Shown: one piece after another, positions 24,815 to 33,600 of the stretch | Layout: every line of letters begins with the position of its first letter | How positions within the stretch are numbered: the first letter of the stretch is position 1 | Source of the DNA: Halosimplex rubrum | GTDB taxonomy: Archaea; Halobacteriota; Halobacteria; Halobacteriales; Haloarculaceae | Assembly: GCF_013415885.1 (NCBI RefSeq) | Contig: NZ_CP058910.1 | Location: forward strand, 4,402,001 to 4,466,000 | Length of the DNA stretch: 64,000 nucleotides | Reading direction: 5' to 3' | The notes under the pieces: model-generated | Database searches by the model: none | What the model was told of the DNA's origin: nothing | What the model saw: the letters and a program-made list of their open reading frames with translations, nothing else | Translations under genes and position numbers: made by a program

Positions 24815-26373
24815 CGATATTCTAACTCCTCCATGTACTCCTGCAGTTCCTCGTCGCTCTCCTGACGCTCCTCAGCAAGCCGATCCAACTCCCGTAGCTT
24901 CTCGCTCACGTCGATGGGTTCCTCTGGCTCGGTCGTATCGACGTAACGCGGCACATTCAGGTTCCAGTCGTTCTCCTCGATTTCCTCTAGGTCGACGAGC
25001 CGACTATGATGGTCCTCTTCGCGCCCCGTCTGGAACGTCTCAGCGAGGTACTCAACACCCTCATTAGTTAGTTGATTCTGATTCGAGAGCTCTTCGAACA
25101 CCTGTACGTCCGACTCTCGAAGCGTCTGATCCTCGGCGTAAATGAAGTGGACCTTCTCAGCTCGCTCCGCGGGCTTGTCCTTGTTCAAAATAAGGATACA
25201 GCCCGGCGAGGAGGTGTTGTAGAACAGGTTCTCCGGTAGCGCGATCACAGCCTCGACGAGGTCGTTCTCCAGAATCGGCTTGCGGATCTTCTTTTCCGAA
25301 CGCGAGCGGAATAGCACCCCGTTGTCCATCACGACACCCGCCTTTCCAGTCTCGTTGAGCGAAGCGATCATGAGCTGAATCCAAGCCCAGTCGCCGCGGT
25401 TCGACGGCGGGAGCCCGTACGGGAAGCGGTTGTACGGTTCGTTCTCTTCGACCCACTCCTTGCTCCACTCTTTCTGGTTCCACATCGGGTTCGCGATGAC
25501 CCTGTCGAACACCTCCAGCTCGTCATGCTTATTGACGCGCTTCGGTTCGGTGATAGTGTCGCCCTTCTCGATCTTGGCGTCGTAGAGTTCATGCAGCAGG
25601 ACGTTCATTTGGCCGATGGCCCACGTGTTCAGGTTTTTCTCCTGACCGTACAGCGAGATGTCCTCCATATCGCCGCCCGACTCACGGATGTGCTCGGCGG
25701 AGTAGATGAGCATTCCACCGGAGCCACAGCAGGGGTCGTAGACGCGATGCCCGGGCTCGGGATTGACGCATTTGACGATGAGGCGGACGACTTCCCGTGG
25801 CGTGTAGAACTCACCGCCTTTCTTGCCTGCGTCGTCGGCAAATTCGCGGATGAGGTACTCGTAGGCCCGCCCGAAGATGTCGGGGTCTTCGAGGTCGACG
25901 TTCCGGTACCGGTGCTTCGAGAAGTGCGAGACGAGATCCGAGAGGAGTGAGTCGGGCAGCCGTTCCTTGTCGTTGAAGTCGACCGTCGTGAGCACACGAT
26001 CTTCGATGGGGTCGTTTTCGTCTTCGATCGCCGCGAGCGCCTTGTTCAGCGCAGCCCCCACGTCGGTTTCCTGAGCTTTGATGTGATCCCAGCGAGCGCG
26101 CTCGGGAATCCAGAACTCCTCGTGGATGTCTCGATCCTCCCGGGCAGTTGCTTCGTCGATCCCATATTCTTCGGCGACCTCCTCCGTCTCCTCGTCGAAG
26201 CGGTCGTTCGCCCGCTTGAGAAACAATAGACCGAAGATGTAGTTCTTGTAGTCCGCGGAGTCGATGCTCCCGCGCAGCTTGTCGGCAGCCGCCCATAGGT
26301 GGTCTTCGAGCGTTTCGAGAGTGAGTATATCGGGTTCCGTTCCAGGCAGCGTCGCCTGGTCGCCGTCAGACAT
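24811..26373 (-). CDS. hsdM: type I restriction enzyme M subunit (HsdM)
   Basis: The protein has 520 residues. An N-terminal helical domain (LEDHLWAAADKLRGSID, YIFGLLFLKRANDRF) is followed by the methyltransferase core: GGEFYTPREVVRL (187-199), the SAM loop YDPCCGSGGML (212-222) and the catalytic ANPMW (294-298), a normal variant of the N-P-P-F motif. It methylates adenine in the target set by HsdS and is required for restriction. It is the first gene of the four-gene operon; an inverted repeat overlapping a TATA-like element lies just upstream. It also serves as the in-window reference that exposes the broken motifs of the protein at 10824-12758. Confidence 0.95.
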   Translation of the reverse strand: MSDGDQATLPGTEPDILTLETLEDHLWAAADKLRGSIDSADYKNYIFGLLFLKRANDRFDEETEEVAEEYGIDEATAREDRDIHEEFWIPERARWDHIKAQETDVGAALNKALAAIEDENDPIEDRVLTTVDFNDKERLPDSLLSDLVSHFSKHRYRNVDLEDPDIFGRAYEYLIREFADDAGKKGGEFYTPREVVRLIVKCVNPEPGHRVYDPCCGSGGMLIYSAEHIRESGGDMEDISLYGQEKNLNTWAIGQMNVLLHELYDAKIEKGDTITEPKRVNKHDELEVFDRVIANPMWNQKEWSKEWVEENEPYNRFPYGLPPSNRGDWAWIQLMIASLNETGKAGVVMDNGVLFRSRSEKKIRKPILENDLVEAVIALPENLFYNTSSPGCILILNKDKPAERAEKVHFIYAEDQTLRESDVQVFEELSNQNQLTNEGVEYLAETFQTGREEDHHSRLVDLEEIEENDWNLNVPRYVDTTEPEEPIDVSEKLRELDRLAEERQESDEELQEYMEELEYR

Positions 26374-26391
26374 ACGTCAGTAGTTCTGCTC

Positions 26392-26407
26392 TGGTGTAAT
26401 AACACCA
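26392..26407. promoter_or_regulatory. 6-bp inverted repeat over the hsd promoter
   Basis: TGGTGTAATAACACCA is a 6-bp stem around AATA, 19-34 bases before the hsdM ATG, overlapping the TATA-like run TTATTA on the minus strand. The position suits an operator that would control the whole restriction operon. Confidence 0.4.
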
Positions 26408-26630
26408 ACGTCGTGGGGGCGCCAGCTTGACCGACCGGCGTCGCATCAAGGACTCGCGACTGTGAGGACTCGAAACTGTGAGGAGAGAGTCTCGGGCGGA
26501 TTCCCTAGGTTGGCTCAGTGGAGACGAATATTCCGGACTATCTCGGTACGATGTATATCACGACGAACCTGGATAGACCCGGAGCCAGTGCTAGGCGTGC
26601 CGGTGATTTGTCTCTGTGCGATTGGTTTCT

Positions 26631-26656
26631 CGCCCCCTGGGAGCGGTGCGGGGGCG
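26631..26656 (+). promoter_or_regulatory. leader hairpin CGCCCCC-N12-GGGGGCG
   Basis: A perfect 7-bp stem with a 12-base loop (TGGGAGCGGTGC) lies 22 bases before the ATG at 26678. It is related to the hairpins before the TFB, SWIM and ArdC-like genes. The rest of the 26374-26677 gap contains only the hsd promoter region and unremarkable sequence. Confidence 0.55.
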
Positions 26657-26677
26657 CCCGATCCCCCGCGGAGTACA

Positions 26678-27328
26678 ATGGGACATCGCGCACTCATCGC
26701 GTACGAACGACCGGACAGCACGTACAACATACACTACTCACACTGGGGTGCCCAGGACCTTAGACTCAAACCTGCCATCACCGCTAAGACGCCCTTTGGC
26801 GGTGACGACTCAGATCGAACCCTCCGTACCGTTCACCGGCGTCTGCGAGAGACCACCTCCAAACGTGCCGTCGATCGACTCCTGGACGGCCGAGAACTTC
26901 CCGCCCGACAGATCGACATCGAACCGCGGGCGATCCAACTCACCGTCGACGAGATCATCGACGAACACCTCGATTTCCTGCACCACGAAGCGTGCTACGT
27001 CGTCGACACCGACTGCCGAGTCACCGCCTATCGCACCCACTGGTTCGGCCTGCAGCACGACTGCGAGACGATCGACGACGCCCCCACGGTCGGCAACGGC
27101 GCCCTCCGAACCGTGCGGTGGCACGACGGCGAGCCCGTCGGCGACGGCTTCGCCCAGGGGGAGTTCCGCGGGCTGAAAGCCACCGTCGGCGACATGCTCG
27201 ACCGCGATGTCTTCACGAGAGCGGAAGCCATCGAGTACATGGCCCGGAAACTCGACGAGTGGACCGACGACACTGAGGCGCTGATCGTTCGCAGGCCGCG
27301 GCTCGTCGAGGACGAGCACGAGTACTGA
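26678..27328 (+). CDS. DUF6735-like haloarchaeal protein
   Basis: The protein has 216 residues from the ATG at 26678; the frame runs far upstream, but the sequence before the ATG contains the leader hairpin and is not protein-like. The opening MGHRALIAYERPDSTYNIHY is typical of a haloarchaeal family common on plasmids and integrated elements, which I believe is DUF6735. No catalytic motif is visible; the protein is acidic with a His-rich middle (DEHLDFLHHEACYVV). It heads a same-strand group with TFB, a zinc-ribbon protein and a SWIM protein, which suggests an element-maintenance module. Confidence 0.6.
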   Translation: MGHRALIAYERPDSTYNIHYSHWGAQDLRLKPAITAKTPFGGDDSDRTLRTVHRRLRETTSKRAVDRLLDGRELPARQIDIEPRAIQLTVDEIIDEHLDFLHHEACYVVDTDCRVTAYRTHWFGLQHDCETIDDAPTVGNGALRTVRWHDGEPVGDGFAQGEFRGLKATVGDMLDRDVFTRAEAIEYMARKLDEWTDDTEALIVRRPRLVEDEHEY

Positions 27329-27364
27329 GTCGAATCCCGGCGTCTCGCGACGGTCGGGTTTGTC

Positions 27365-27388
27365 GCCCCCGAGAGGAGTGCGGGGGGC
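27365..27388 (+). promoter_or_regulatory. leader hairpin GCCCCC-N12-GGGGGC
   Basis: A perfect 6-bp stem with a 12-base loop (GAGAGGAGTGCG) lies 29 bases before the TFB start at 27418. The AGTGCGGGGG run resembles the GGTGCGGGGG run of the hairpin before the upstream gene. Confidence 0.5.
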
Positions 27389-27417
27389 AGGACAGACTCG
27401 CCTCGCGCTGACTTTCG

Positions 27418-28356
27418 ATGGCGACGACAGATCCCTACCAACGTGACTTCGACGAACAGCCCGACGAATCGATCCCGGCCGACGAGTGTCCCGAGTGCGA
27501 TGGACGGCTCGCCACAGACGGCGGGGAGACCCGCTGTACTGACTGCGGGCTCGTCGTCGAGGCGTGTCGGCTCGACCGACGCGGCCCACGCACCTTCGAC
27601 GACGACACCGACCGGCGGCGAACGGGCGCGCCGATCACCGAAGCGCGCCACGATCGCGGGCTCTCGACGGAGATCGGCCACACGACCGACGCCAACGGTA
27701 ACCAGCTCTCCGACCGGAAACAGCGACAACTCGCTCGGCTCCGCCGTGAACACACCCGCGCGAAGTGGCGCTCGAAGGCCGAACGCAACCTCGCCCACGG
27801 CTGTACGGAGATCGCCCGGATGGTCGGCGCGCTCGGCCTCGACCACCAGCACCGCGAGCAGGCGAGTGCGTTGTTCCGCTCGGCCCAGAACGAGGAGCTT
27901 CTGCACGTTCGCTCCATCGAGGCGTTCGCCGCCGCGGCCGTCTACGCGGTCTGTCGGTGTACGACCGCGACCAGAACCCTCGGTGAGGTCGCAGCGGTCG
28001 CGCAGGTCGACCGCGACCGCGTCGCCAACGCCTACGCCGTCTGCAACGACGATCTGGGCTTACTGGCGCCGCCACAGCGACCCCGGGAGTACCTCCCTGG
28101 GCTTGCGTCGGCGATGGACGTTCCAACAGAAACCGAGTCCCAGGCACGGTCGCTCGCCGAGCGGGCGTGGGACGCCGAGGCCAGCATCGGCACGCATCCA
28201 GCGGGGTTCGCGGCGGGCTGTCTCGCCGTCGCCTGTCGGGACCACGGCGTGGACATCACCCAGCTCGACCTCGCCGCTGCCGCGGACGTGAGTCCGGTGA
28301 CAGTTCGTGACCACCGCGACACGGTCGCGGCCAACAGGGCGGCGTGGGCCCGATGA
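27418..28356 (+). CDS. tfb: transcription initiation factor TFB paralogue
   Basis: The protein has 312 residues. An N-terminal zinc ribbon (C24, C27, C40, C43: CPECDG and CTDCGL) is followed by a B-finger/linker stretch (GAPITEARHDRGLSTEIG) and two cyclin-like repeats (about residues 115-205 and 215-312, the second containing VSPVTVRDHRDTV). TFB recruits RNA polymerase to TATA-TBP. Haloarchaea often hold several TFBs, and copies on mobile elements may redirect transcription to element genes. The B-finger is intact enough to suggest activity. The stop overlaps the next ATG (ATGA), so the gene is coupled to a small zinc-ribbon protein. Confidence 0.93.
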   Translation: MATTDPYQRDFDEQPDESIPADECPECDGRLATDGGETRCTDCGLVVEACRLDRRGPRTFDDDTDRRRTGAPITEARHDRGLSTEIGHTTDANGNQLSDRKQRQLARLRREHTRAKWRSKAERNLAHGCTEIARMVGALGLDHQHREQASALFRSAQNEELLHVRSIEAFAAAAVYAVCRCTTATRTLGEVAAVAQVDRDRVANAYAVCNDDLGLLAPPQRPREYLPGLASAMDVPTETESQARSLAERAWDAEASIGTHPAGFAAGCLAVACRDHGVDITQLDLAAAADVSPVTVRDHRDTVAANRAAWAR

Positions 28357-28508
28357 GAGTCGGCTGGCTCCGTGACCGCATGCTCGGTCTCGATCCACGA
28401 GTCGAGCGCATCCGCGAGTGTCGCCACTGCGGGACAGCGGTCGACGTGTCGACAATCTCGTGTCCGGCCTGTGGGCGGTCGGCCATCGCGACCTACGAGA
28501 TCAGATAG
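28353..28508 (+). CDS. small zinc-ribbon protein coupled to TFB
   Basis: The protein has 51 residues, overlapping the TFB stop by 4 bases. CRHCGTAVDVSTISCPACG gives two CxxC pairs, a complete zinc ribbon. The N-terminus (MRVGWLRDRMLGL) is basic and helical. Coupling to TFB suggests a transcription-related partner, but this is inferred from position only. Confidence 0.6.
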   Translation: MRVGWLRDRMLGLDPRVERIRECRHCGTAVDVSTISCPACGRSAIATYEIR

Positions 28509-28534
28509 GCATGCACCGCACGGTTGGGCTGTCG

Positions 28535-28555
28535 GCGCCCCGATGGGCGGGGCGC
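28535..28555 (+). promoter_or_regulatory. leader hairpin GCGCCCC-N7-GGGGCGC
   Basis: A perfect 7-bp stem with loop GATGGGC lies 25 bases before the SWIM gene ATG. It is identical to the hairpin before the ArdC-like gene except for the last loop base. Confidence 0.6.
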
Positions 28556-28580
28556 TCGGATTCGGGCGCTCCGGAGACCA

Positions 28581-29030
28581 ATGCACCCACTCGAACGACT
28601 GGCGTTTCCGACCCGCGTCGTAAAGCGTGCCCAGTACGAAGCCTTCGAGTTCTCGCTCGTCGACGATGGCGTCCTCGTCCGCAACGAGAGTCACGCCGAC
28701 CCCAGCGACCACGAGTATCTCGTCACTGTCGCGGACGGCCTCCCCACGGCGTGTACGTGCCCGGCCGACGACCACTACGAGGGCGCGTGTAAACACCGCG
28801 TCGCCGTCGCGATTCGACGGCCACTCCTCGCTGCGGCGACGGCCGCGGCCGACGCCCAGTCGGTCGCCGCGGACGGCGGTCGCGTTCCGTCGTCGGTCGC
28901 TGATACTCCTGATTCACCGTCCGCACAGGACGAACCCGCGGCGCCTACCGACGAGACGTGCGCGGACTGCATCGGCGAGTTTCCCTGCTGGGAGTGCGTT
29001 CGGACCGGCCGCAAGGAACTGCCCGACTAG
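28581..29030 (+). CDS. SWIM zinc-finger protein
   Basis: The protein has 149 residues from the ATG at 28581; the upstream extension of the frame includes the leader hairpin and is rejected. The SWIM motif C-x-C-x(n)-C-x-H is seen as CTCPADDHYEGACKH (C58, C60, C70, H72), preceded by the usual strand block HEYLVTVADGLPTA. A low-complexity linker follows, and the C-terminus carries a second Cys cluster (CADCIGEFPCWEC). SWIM domains bind DNA or proteins and are common on haloarchaeal elements. The stop overlaps, in a CTAG palindrome, the stop of a possible gene remnant on the opposite strand. Confidence 0.8.
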   Translation: MHPLERLAFPTRVVKRAQYEAFEFSLVDDGVLVRNESHADPSDHEYLVTVADGLPTACTCPADDHYEGACKHRVAVAIRRPLLAAATAAADAQSVAADGGRVPSSVADTPDSPSAQDEPAAPTDETCADCIGEFPCWECVRTGRKELPD

Positions 29031-29200
29031 CTGATACCGGTCGTCGTCGTGCCGACCGCGAAGCGATAGTTCGCTGCCGTCGTGGTTTCGTTGCTCGCAG
29101 CGCACGAATCGTCTGTCAGCGGCATGTGGCGGACGATGATTGCTCCCCAGTAGTGGCCCTGGTGGAGTCCAAGCCGATACGATCCTGTCCACCCGTACCC
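29027..29200 (-). pseudogene. possible 3' fragment of an unknown protein
   Basis: A minus frame reads a protein-like tail (SYRLGLHQGHYWGAIIVRHM, then SNETTTAANYRFAVG) ending at a TAG at 29027-29029. Upstream the frame becomes arginine-rich and enters repeat DNA, so only a 3' end may remain. No family was recognised. The remaining gap to 29520 holds only a short dispersed repeat. Confidence 0.3.
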
Positions 29201-29251
29201 CGCCGCCCCGCCCACCGCTCCGTGCTCGCTGCGCTGCGCGCGCAGCCACAA
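29196..29251. repeat. short dispersed repeat, copy 2
   Basis: Shares CCGCTCCGTGCTCG and TGCGCGCGCAGCCAC, in the same order, with 10596-10645. It lies in the 490-base gap between the SWIM gene and the CPBP protease gene. Confidence 0.55.
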
Positions 29252-29520
29252 CCCGGTGTGGCCAACAGATGGCCGTGCTTGACCACAGAGACCTATACAG
29301 GCGGTGCGACATCGTCGGTACTTGACGGCGTCGAGATCGCCGGACGTCCCTCGATCATCTCGGAGGGAACGAACGGGCACGTTGTGCGTCCGGCCTACTC
29401 GAAATGACCGATGTCGTGCCCACCGCGGATGTGGGTGTCGCCACCACTCGCTTGCACAGTGGGATCCCAGTGTAAAACCGAACGTCAGGATCGGCTGTCC
29501 TGCGGTCGACGGGACGGGGC

Positions 29521-30375
29521 CTAACCCTCGTCGTCACATTGGCGGGGCGACCGCTCGACTGTCTCGGCGGCTCGCAGTGGGTACGCCATCGTGCCTCGGC
29601 CGACGGTCGCGACCCTGACCAGATACGTTTCGCCCGGGGTGACGTCGGTCACGCGGAGCTGCTGTCCATCGCTGGTTCGCGCCGAGTAGAGCCCATACGA
29701 CGGCTCGGTGTGCTGGGCGACGGTCACCCAGTACTCTTCGCCGGGCGCGAGGATGTTCGGGTGGGCGACCCTGACGAATCGCCGGGCCACCCGGGCGAGG
29801 ACCACAACCAGATTCGTCAACATGTGGAGGGCGATCGCAGCGTCCCCCTGTCCATGGAGCCACAGGTACAACAGGAACAGTCCGCTGAGGAGATGTGGGA
29901 GGATGTACGGCGTTCGACCGAAGTAGACGTGCAGGGACGCCCAGCCAGCCGTCGCAGCGATCGACACGAGGAGGAGAACTGCGGTGGAGTCACTGGCCCG
30001 TCGGCTCGCAACCACCGGAATCCCCCGGAAGAGTATCTCTTCGATGATGGGGACCAGAACGACGGTATCGAGCGCCCGCAGCAGATCACGAACGGTGACC
30101 TGTGTGTTCGCCGCTTCGGCCTCTTTGAGTTGGGCTGTTGTCACAGGTGACGGTTCGGACGACCGCTCGCCTGACCGGTCGGTCCGCAATCCGTCGTCTC
30201 GGCACAGTAGCCTCACCCGAGCGTGAAACGTTGGCAGTATCCTGATTAACAGGAGTTTGCAGCCACCCACAAGCGCCCAGGCCAGCAGGAGACTCCCGGG
30301 ATCACCGCTGCGGATCTGTGCGACCCAGGTCGTGACCACCTGCCAACCGGTGGTCGCGATCTCGTCGAGCACCAT
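29521..30375 (-). CDS. CPBP-family intramembrane metalloprotease
   Basis: The protein has 284 residues with about five or six membrane segments. All three family motifs are visible: EEILFR (E112, E113, R117), the histidine of ASLHVYFG (H149) and ALHMLTN (H184, N188). CPBP (CAAX-protease-like) proteins are membrane glutamic-type or metal-type proteases, in bacteria and archaea often linked to bacteriocin processing or immunity. The C-terminal 75 residues form a soluble beta-rich tail (EEYWVTVAQHTEPSYGLYSA, TPGETYLVRVATVG), resembling a fibronectin-type domain by pattern, which is an unusual addition. It is a single gene on the element. Confidence 0.8.
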   Translation of the reverse strand: MVLDEIATTGWQVVTTWVAQIRSGDPGSLLLAWALVGGCKLLLIRILPTFHARVRLLCRDDGLRTDRSGERSSEPSPVTTAQLKEAEAANTQVTVRDLLRALDTVVLVPIIEEILFRGIPVVASRRASDSTAVLLLVSIAATAGWASLHVYFGRTPYILPHLLSGLFLLYLWLHGQGDAAIALHMLTNLVVVLARVARRFVRVAHPNILAPGEEYWVTVAQHTEPSYGLYSARTSDGQQLRVTDVTPGETYLVRVATVGRGTMAYPLRAAETVERSPRQCDDEG

Positions 30376-30681
30376 CGGTACTGTTTGGACTCTTATCGTC
30401 GTGGTCTCGCCGCGGACTGTCGGCTGGTTTCGGTGTCGAGTCCGTCGCGGACGCTCTTTCGCGGGGGCGAACTGTCCCGGATCGATTCCAGCTGTCGGTG
30501 GCGTGTTGCGATCATCGTTGAGTGGTCTCGGCTGCGATTTGGGTTCGGGGGGGTCCGGGCGTCGTGGTCAGCGGTCTCCCCGTTCGTGTCGTCACTAGTC
30601 GGTCGGGAAACTCGGAGACCGGGTCCCTGGAAATCCTTTTTGTTCGTTTGGATATTACAACAACCGATCAACATATCGAAC
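30376..30681. other. intergenic region, nothing recognised
   Basis: About 300 bases between the CPBP gene and the 3' end of the conjugation ATPase gene. G-rich runs occur near 30548, and a short AT-richer patch at 30640-30680 lies just beyond the ATPase stop and could hold its terminator, but no clear hairpin was seen. Confidence 0.35.
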
Positions 30682-33600
30682 TTATTCGAGTAGTGTGTCC
30701 CGCACGTACTCGGCCGGATAGATCGCCGTCATGCCCGGCCGGTCGATCCGGAACTGCTGTGGTGGGGTGTTGGGACTGTAGGTCTTCTCGACGCGAGGGT
30801 CGCCCTCCGGTGGGTCGTTCAGGACCGACAGCACCTGGTGGCCGTCCGTGCGGGACATGACGATCCAGATCGCTTCCTCGGGGTCGCAGGCGGCCATCTT
30901 GTCGTAATCTTCGGGGACTGCCCGGTGGACGTCGTTGTTGATGCGTTCGACCTCGACGGTGACGACGACGTTGCCCTCGCTGTCGAGGCCGGCCACGTCG
31001 AGGCGGCGTCGGTCGTAGCCCCCGTCGTCGGCGTCGAGATCGGCGCCGTCGCCCATGAACGCCGCTGCCGGGAGCGACCCCTCCTGAAGTTCGTGGTAGG
31101 GAGAGACCGTCTCGACGGCCGACTCGGGGTCGTCTCTGTACTGTTCTTCGAGTAACTCGATCCCCAGTTCGACGCCGAAGACGTGTTCGCTGGACTCCTC
31201 GAGGTCGCCCCGGCCATGACCGTAGTCGACGCCCCGTCGATAGGATTCGCCGATAGCGTCCCGTCCGGCGGGCGAGACAGAGTACATGCGGTGTGGATGG
31301 TCGGTGTCGTGTCGCACTAGATCCGCGTCCAGCAGTGGCTGGAGCTGCTCCCTGTCGATCCCGACGTATTCCTCCAGACGGAGCATCGAGTCCGTCTTGA
31401 GGTCGTACTCCGGTGGGTCGTAGCGGCGCTGTTCGGCGTTGTAGACTGTCTGGACGAACAGCAGCTGCGTCAAGGACCATTCCGAGGCGAGGATCTCTTC
31501 GGCCGAGAGCTTCAGGTTGCACTCACAGACGGGGATGTCGTCGGTGTCGACCACCTCAAGAGTGTGACAGCACTCGATGGCCCGGATCATCCCGTCGATG
31601 GATGGGTCGTAGCGATTGTCACACCGGTCACAGCATAGCGCATCGGCCCGGTCGTTGTAGGCGACACAGTCGGGCATGCGCCGCGTATGTGGTAGGAGTG
31701 TGTCGGTACGGAGATCCGGATGGATCGGCTCCGCGGATTGGGCCGTCTCAGCGTCTGTTGTGTCGGCCTCGCCGTCGGCCTCGTCGGACGCCTCGTCGTC
31801 CGGAGTCGACTCGACGGCGTCGTGCTGTCGAAGGCCCGCCGTCTCGGCAGTCCGCTCACGGACTTCCGCGAAGGCGGCCTGGAACGCGCGCTCTTCGGCC
31901 TCCGAGAGCGGGTCGTCGCTGGCCGGATGCCCTGCCGGGGCCGCGAGCGACTGTGCCAGGAACGGTCGCACCGTTCGCTCGCCGAACTCGGTTCCGGGAC
32001 GGACGAGCCACTCGCCGCGACTCATGCCGGTAAGGCGCCTGTCGACCGCCTCAGGCGACATCGCGTCCGTCGCGAGGACGCGCGACAGGTCCGTATCGAC
32101 CGCGACGTTCCCGACGACGAACGTCGCCGTCTCGTTGAGCGCTTCCTGGTAGGTGTCGCGGTCGGGATCGGGCGAGTCCAGCTGTTCGAGAAACTGCAAG
32201 CCAAGCGCGAGCGAGAGGCCGAAACTGCGCCCCTCAGAGAGCAACGTGTCGAGCAGTTTCGTCGCTCCGATATCGCGCGCCTCTTCGAGATAGAGATTGA
32301 CCTGTGGCGGATCCTCGTCGGCGTAATCGCGACGCTGCTCGCGGGCTTTGAGCGCCGTCCAGCAGTTCGAGAGGATGACCAGTGTCAGCGTCCGCTTGAC
32401 CGTCCCGTCCATCCCCGCGAAATCGAAGATGACGACCGTGTCCTCGTCGATGAGTTCGGTGAAGTTGAAGGATGGCTGGGTCGATTCCGGCCCGTCGTCC
32501 GCGCCCTCGGCGGGGGTGTGTTCGAAGACCGGGGCGAGTCTGCCGTCCGTCGCGATCGTCTCGACGCGGCCGACCGCACCGCCGAGGATGCTGTTGAAGA
32601 CGTCGCGGTCACGCTCGTCGAGGCCGTTGAAGTAGTCGGTCAGGGTCTCGTCGGTCGTCGACGGCATCGCCTCACCACGCTGGGTCCGCTGGAGCGCGTC
32701 GTACAGGTCCGCGTGGGAGATCACGTCGCTCCCGTGGACGGGGTCGTAGAGCGCGCGGATGTGGTTGCGGATCGCCTTGACCGACTCGGCAGCCTTGCCG
32801 TAGGCCTCGGCACCCATCACGCCCTTGAGGATCTCCGCGTAGTGGTTGGCCTTCCGCGAGCGGGCCTCTTCCCTGGGGACGCCCGCCTCGAGAAGCGGTT
32901 CGATGTCGAAAAAGGAGAAGGCGGGCAACACGCGCGACAGATCGAAGTATCGCACGTCGTCGAGGTCGCCGTATTCGGCGTAATGGGCTCGGAGATACTC
33001 CTCGGCGGTGCCACCCCCCTTGTAGTCGAAGAGGATCTCGGGGCCGTCGGTCGCCGCGGCGTTCGTGACGATCCCGCCTTCGAGGAGGACGGACTTCCCG
33101 GAGCCGGTGTCCCCGACGACGACGAGGTGGCGGTCCTGGTGGCTCGGCCGGAGATAGAACGGCTGGCCGTAGGGCTGGCGGTCGTGTGTCAGTGGCATAC
33201 ACAGCGCCATCCCCGGTGGCGTGTACCGCATGAGCTGCTGTGGCGGGGGAAGCATCAGCGCGGTCTGTTCTATCGGCCGCGTCGCGAGCGCGCGGGTGCC
33301 ATCGGGTGTGAGGTCCGTCCCGTCGACGAGACACAGTCCCGGGAGTTCCGCTGGCGCGACGACGATCCCCCGGCTCCGGAACTGGTTACACGGGAGCTTG
33401 TTCGCAACCGATTCGTAGGTCTCCGGATGGACCGTGCGTTCGAGCAAGTCCTCGAACAGCGCCGTCCCCGGTGGCGTCTCGCCGAGCGGCTTGAGATCCG
33501 CGTCGGTGACGACCTCGCCGCGTATCTCGTGATACGGCCCGTCGACACCGCTCAGAGCAGTCGTCAGCTGCCGAGCGACTGTCTCGGCACGCTGTTTGTC

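Noticed and set aside
29320-29520. Possible further gene between the SWIM and CPBP genes
   Set aside because: Short frames on both strands have no start signals or protein-like composition.
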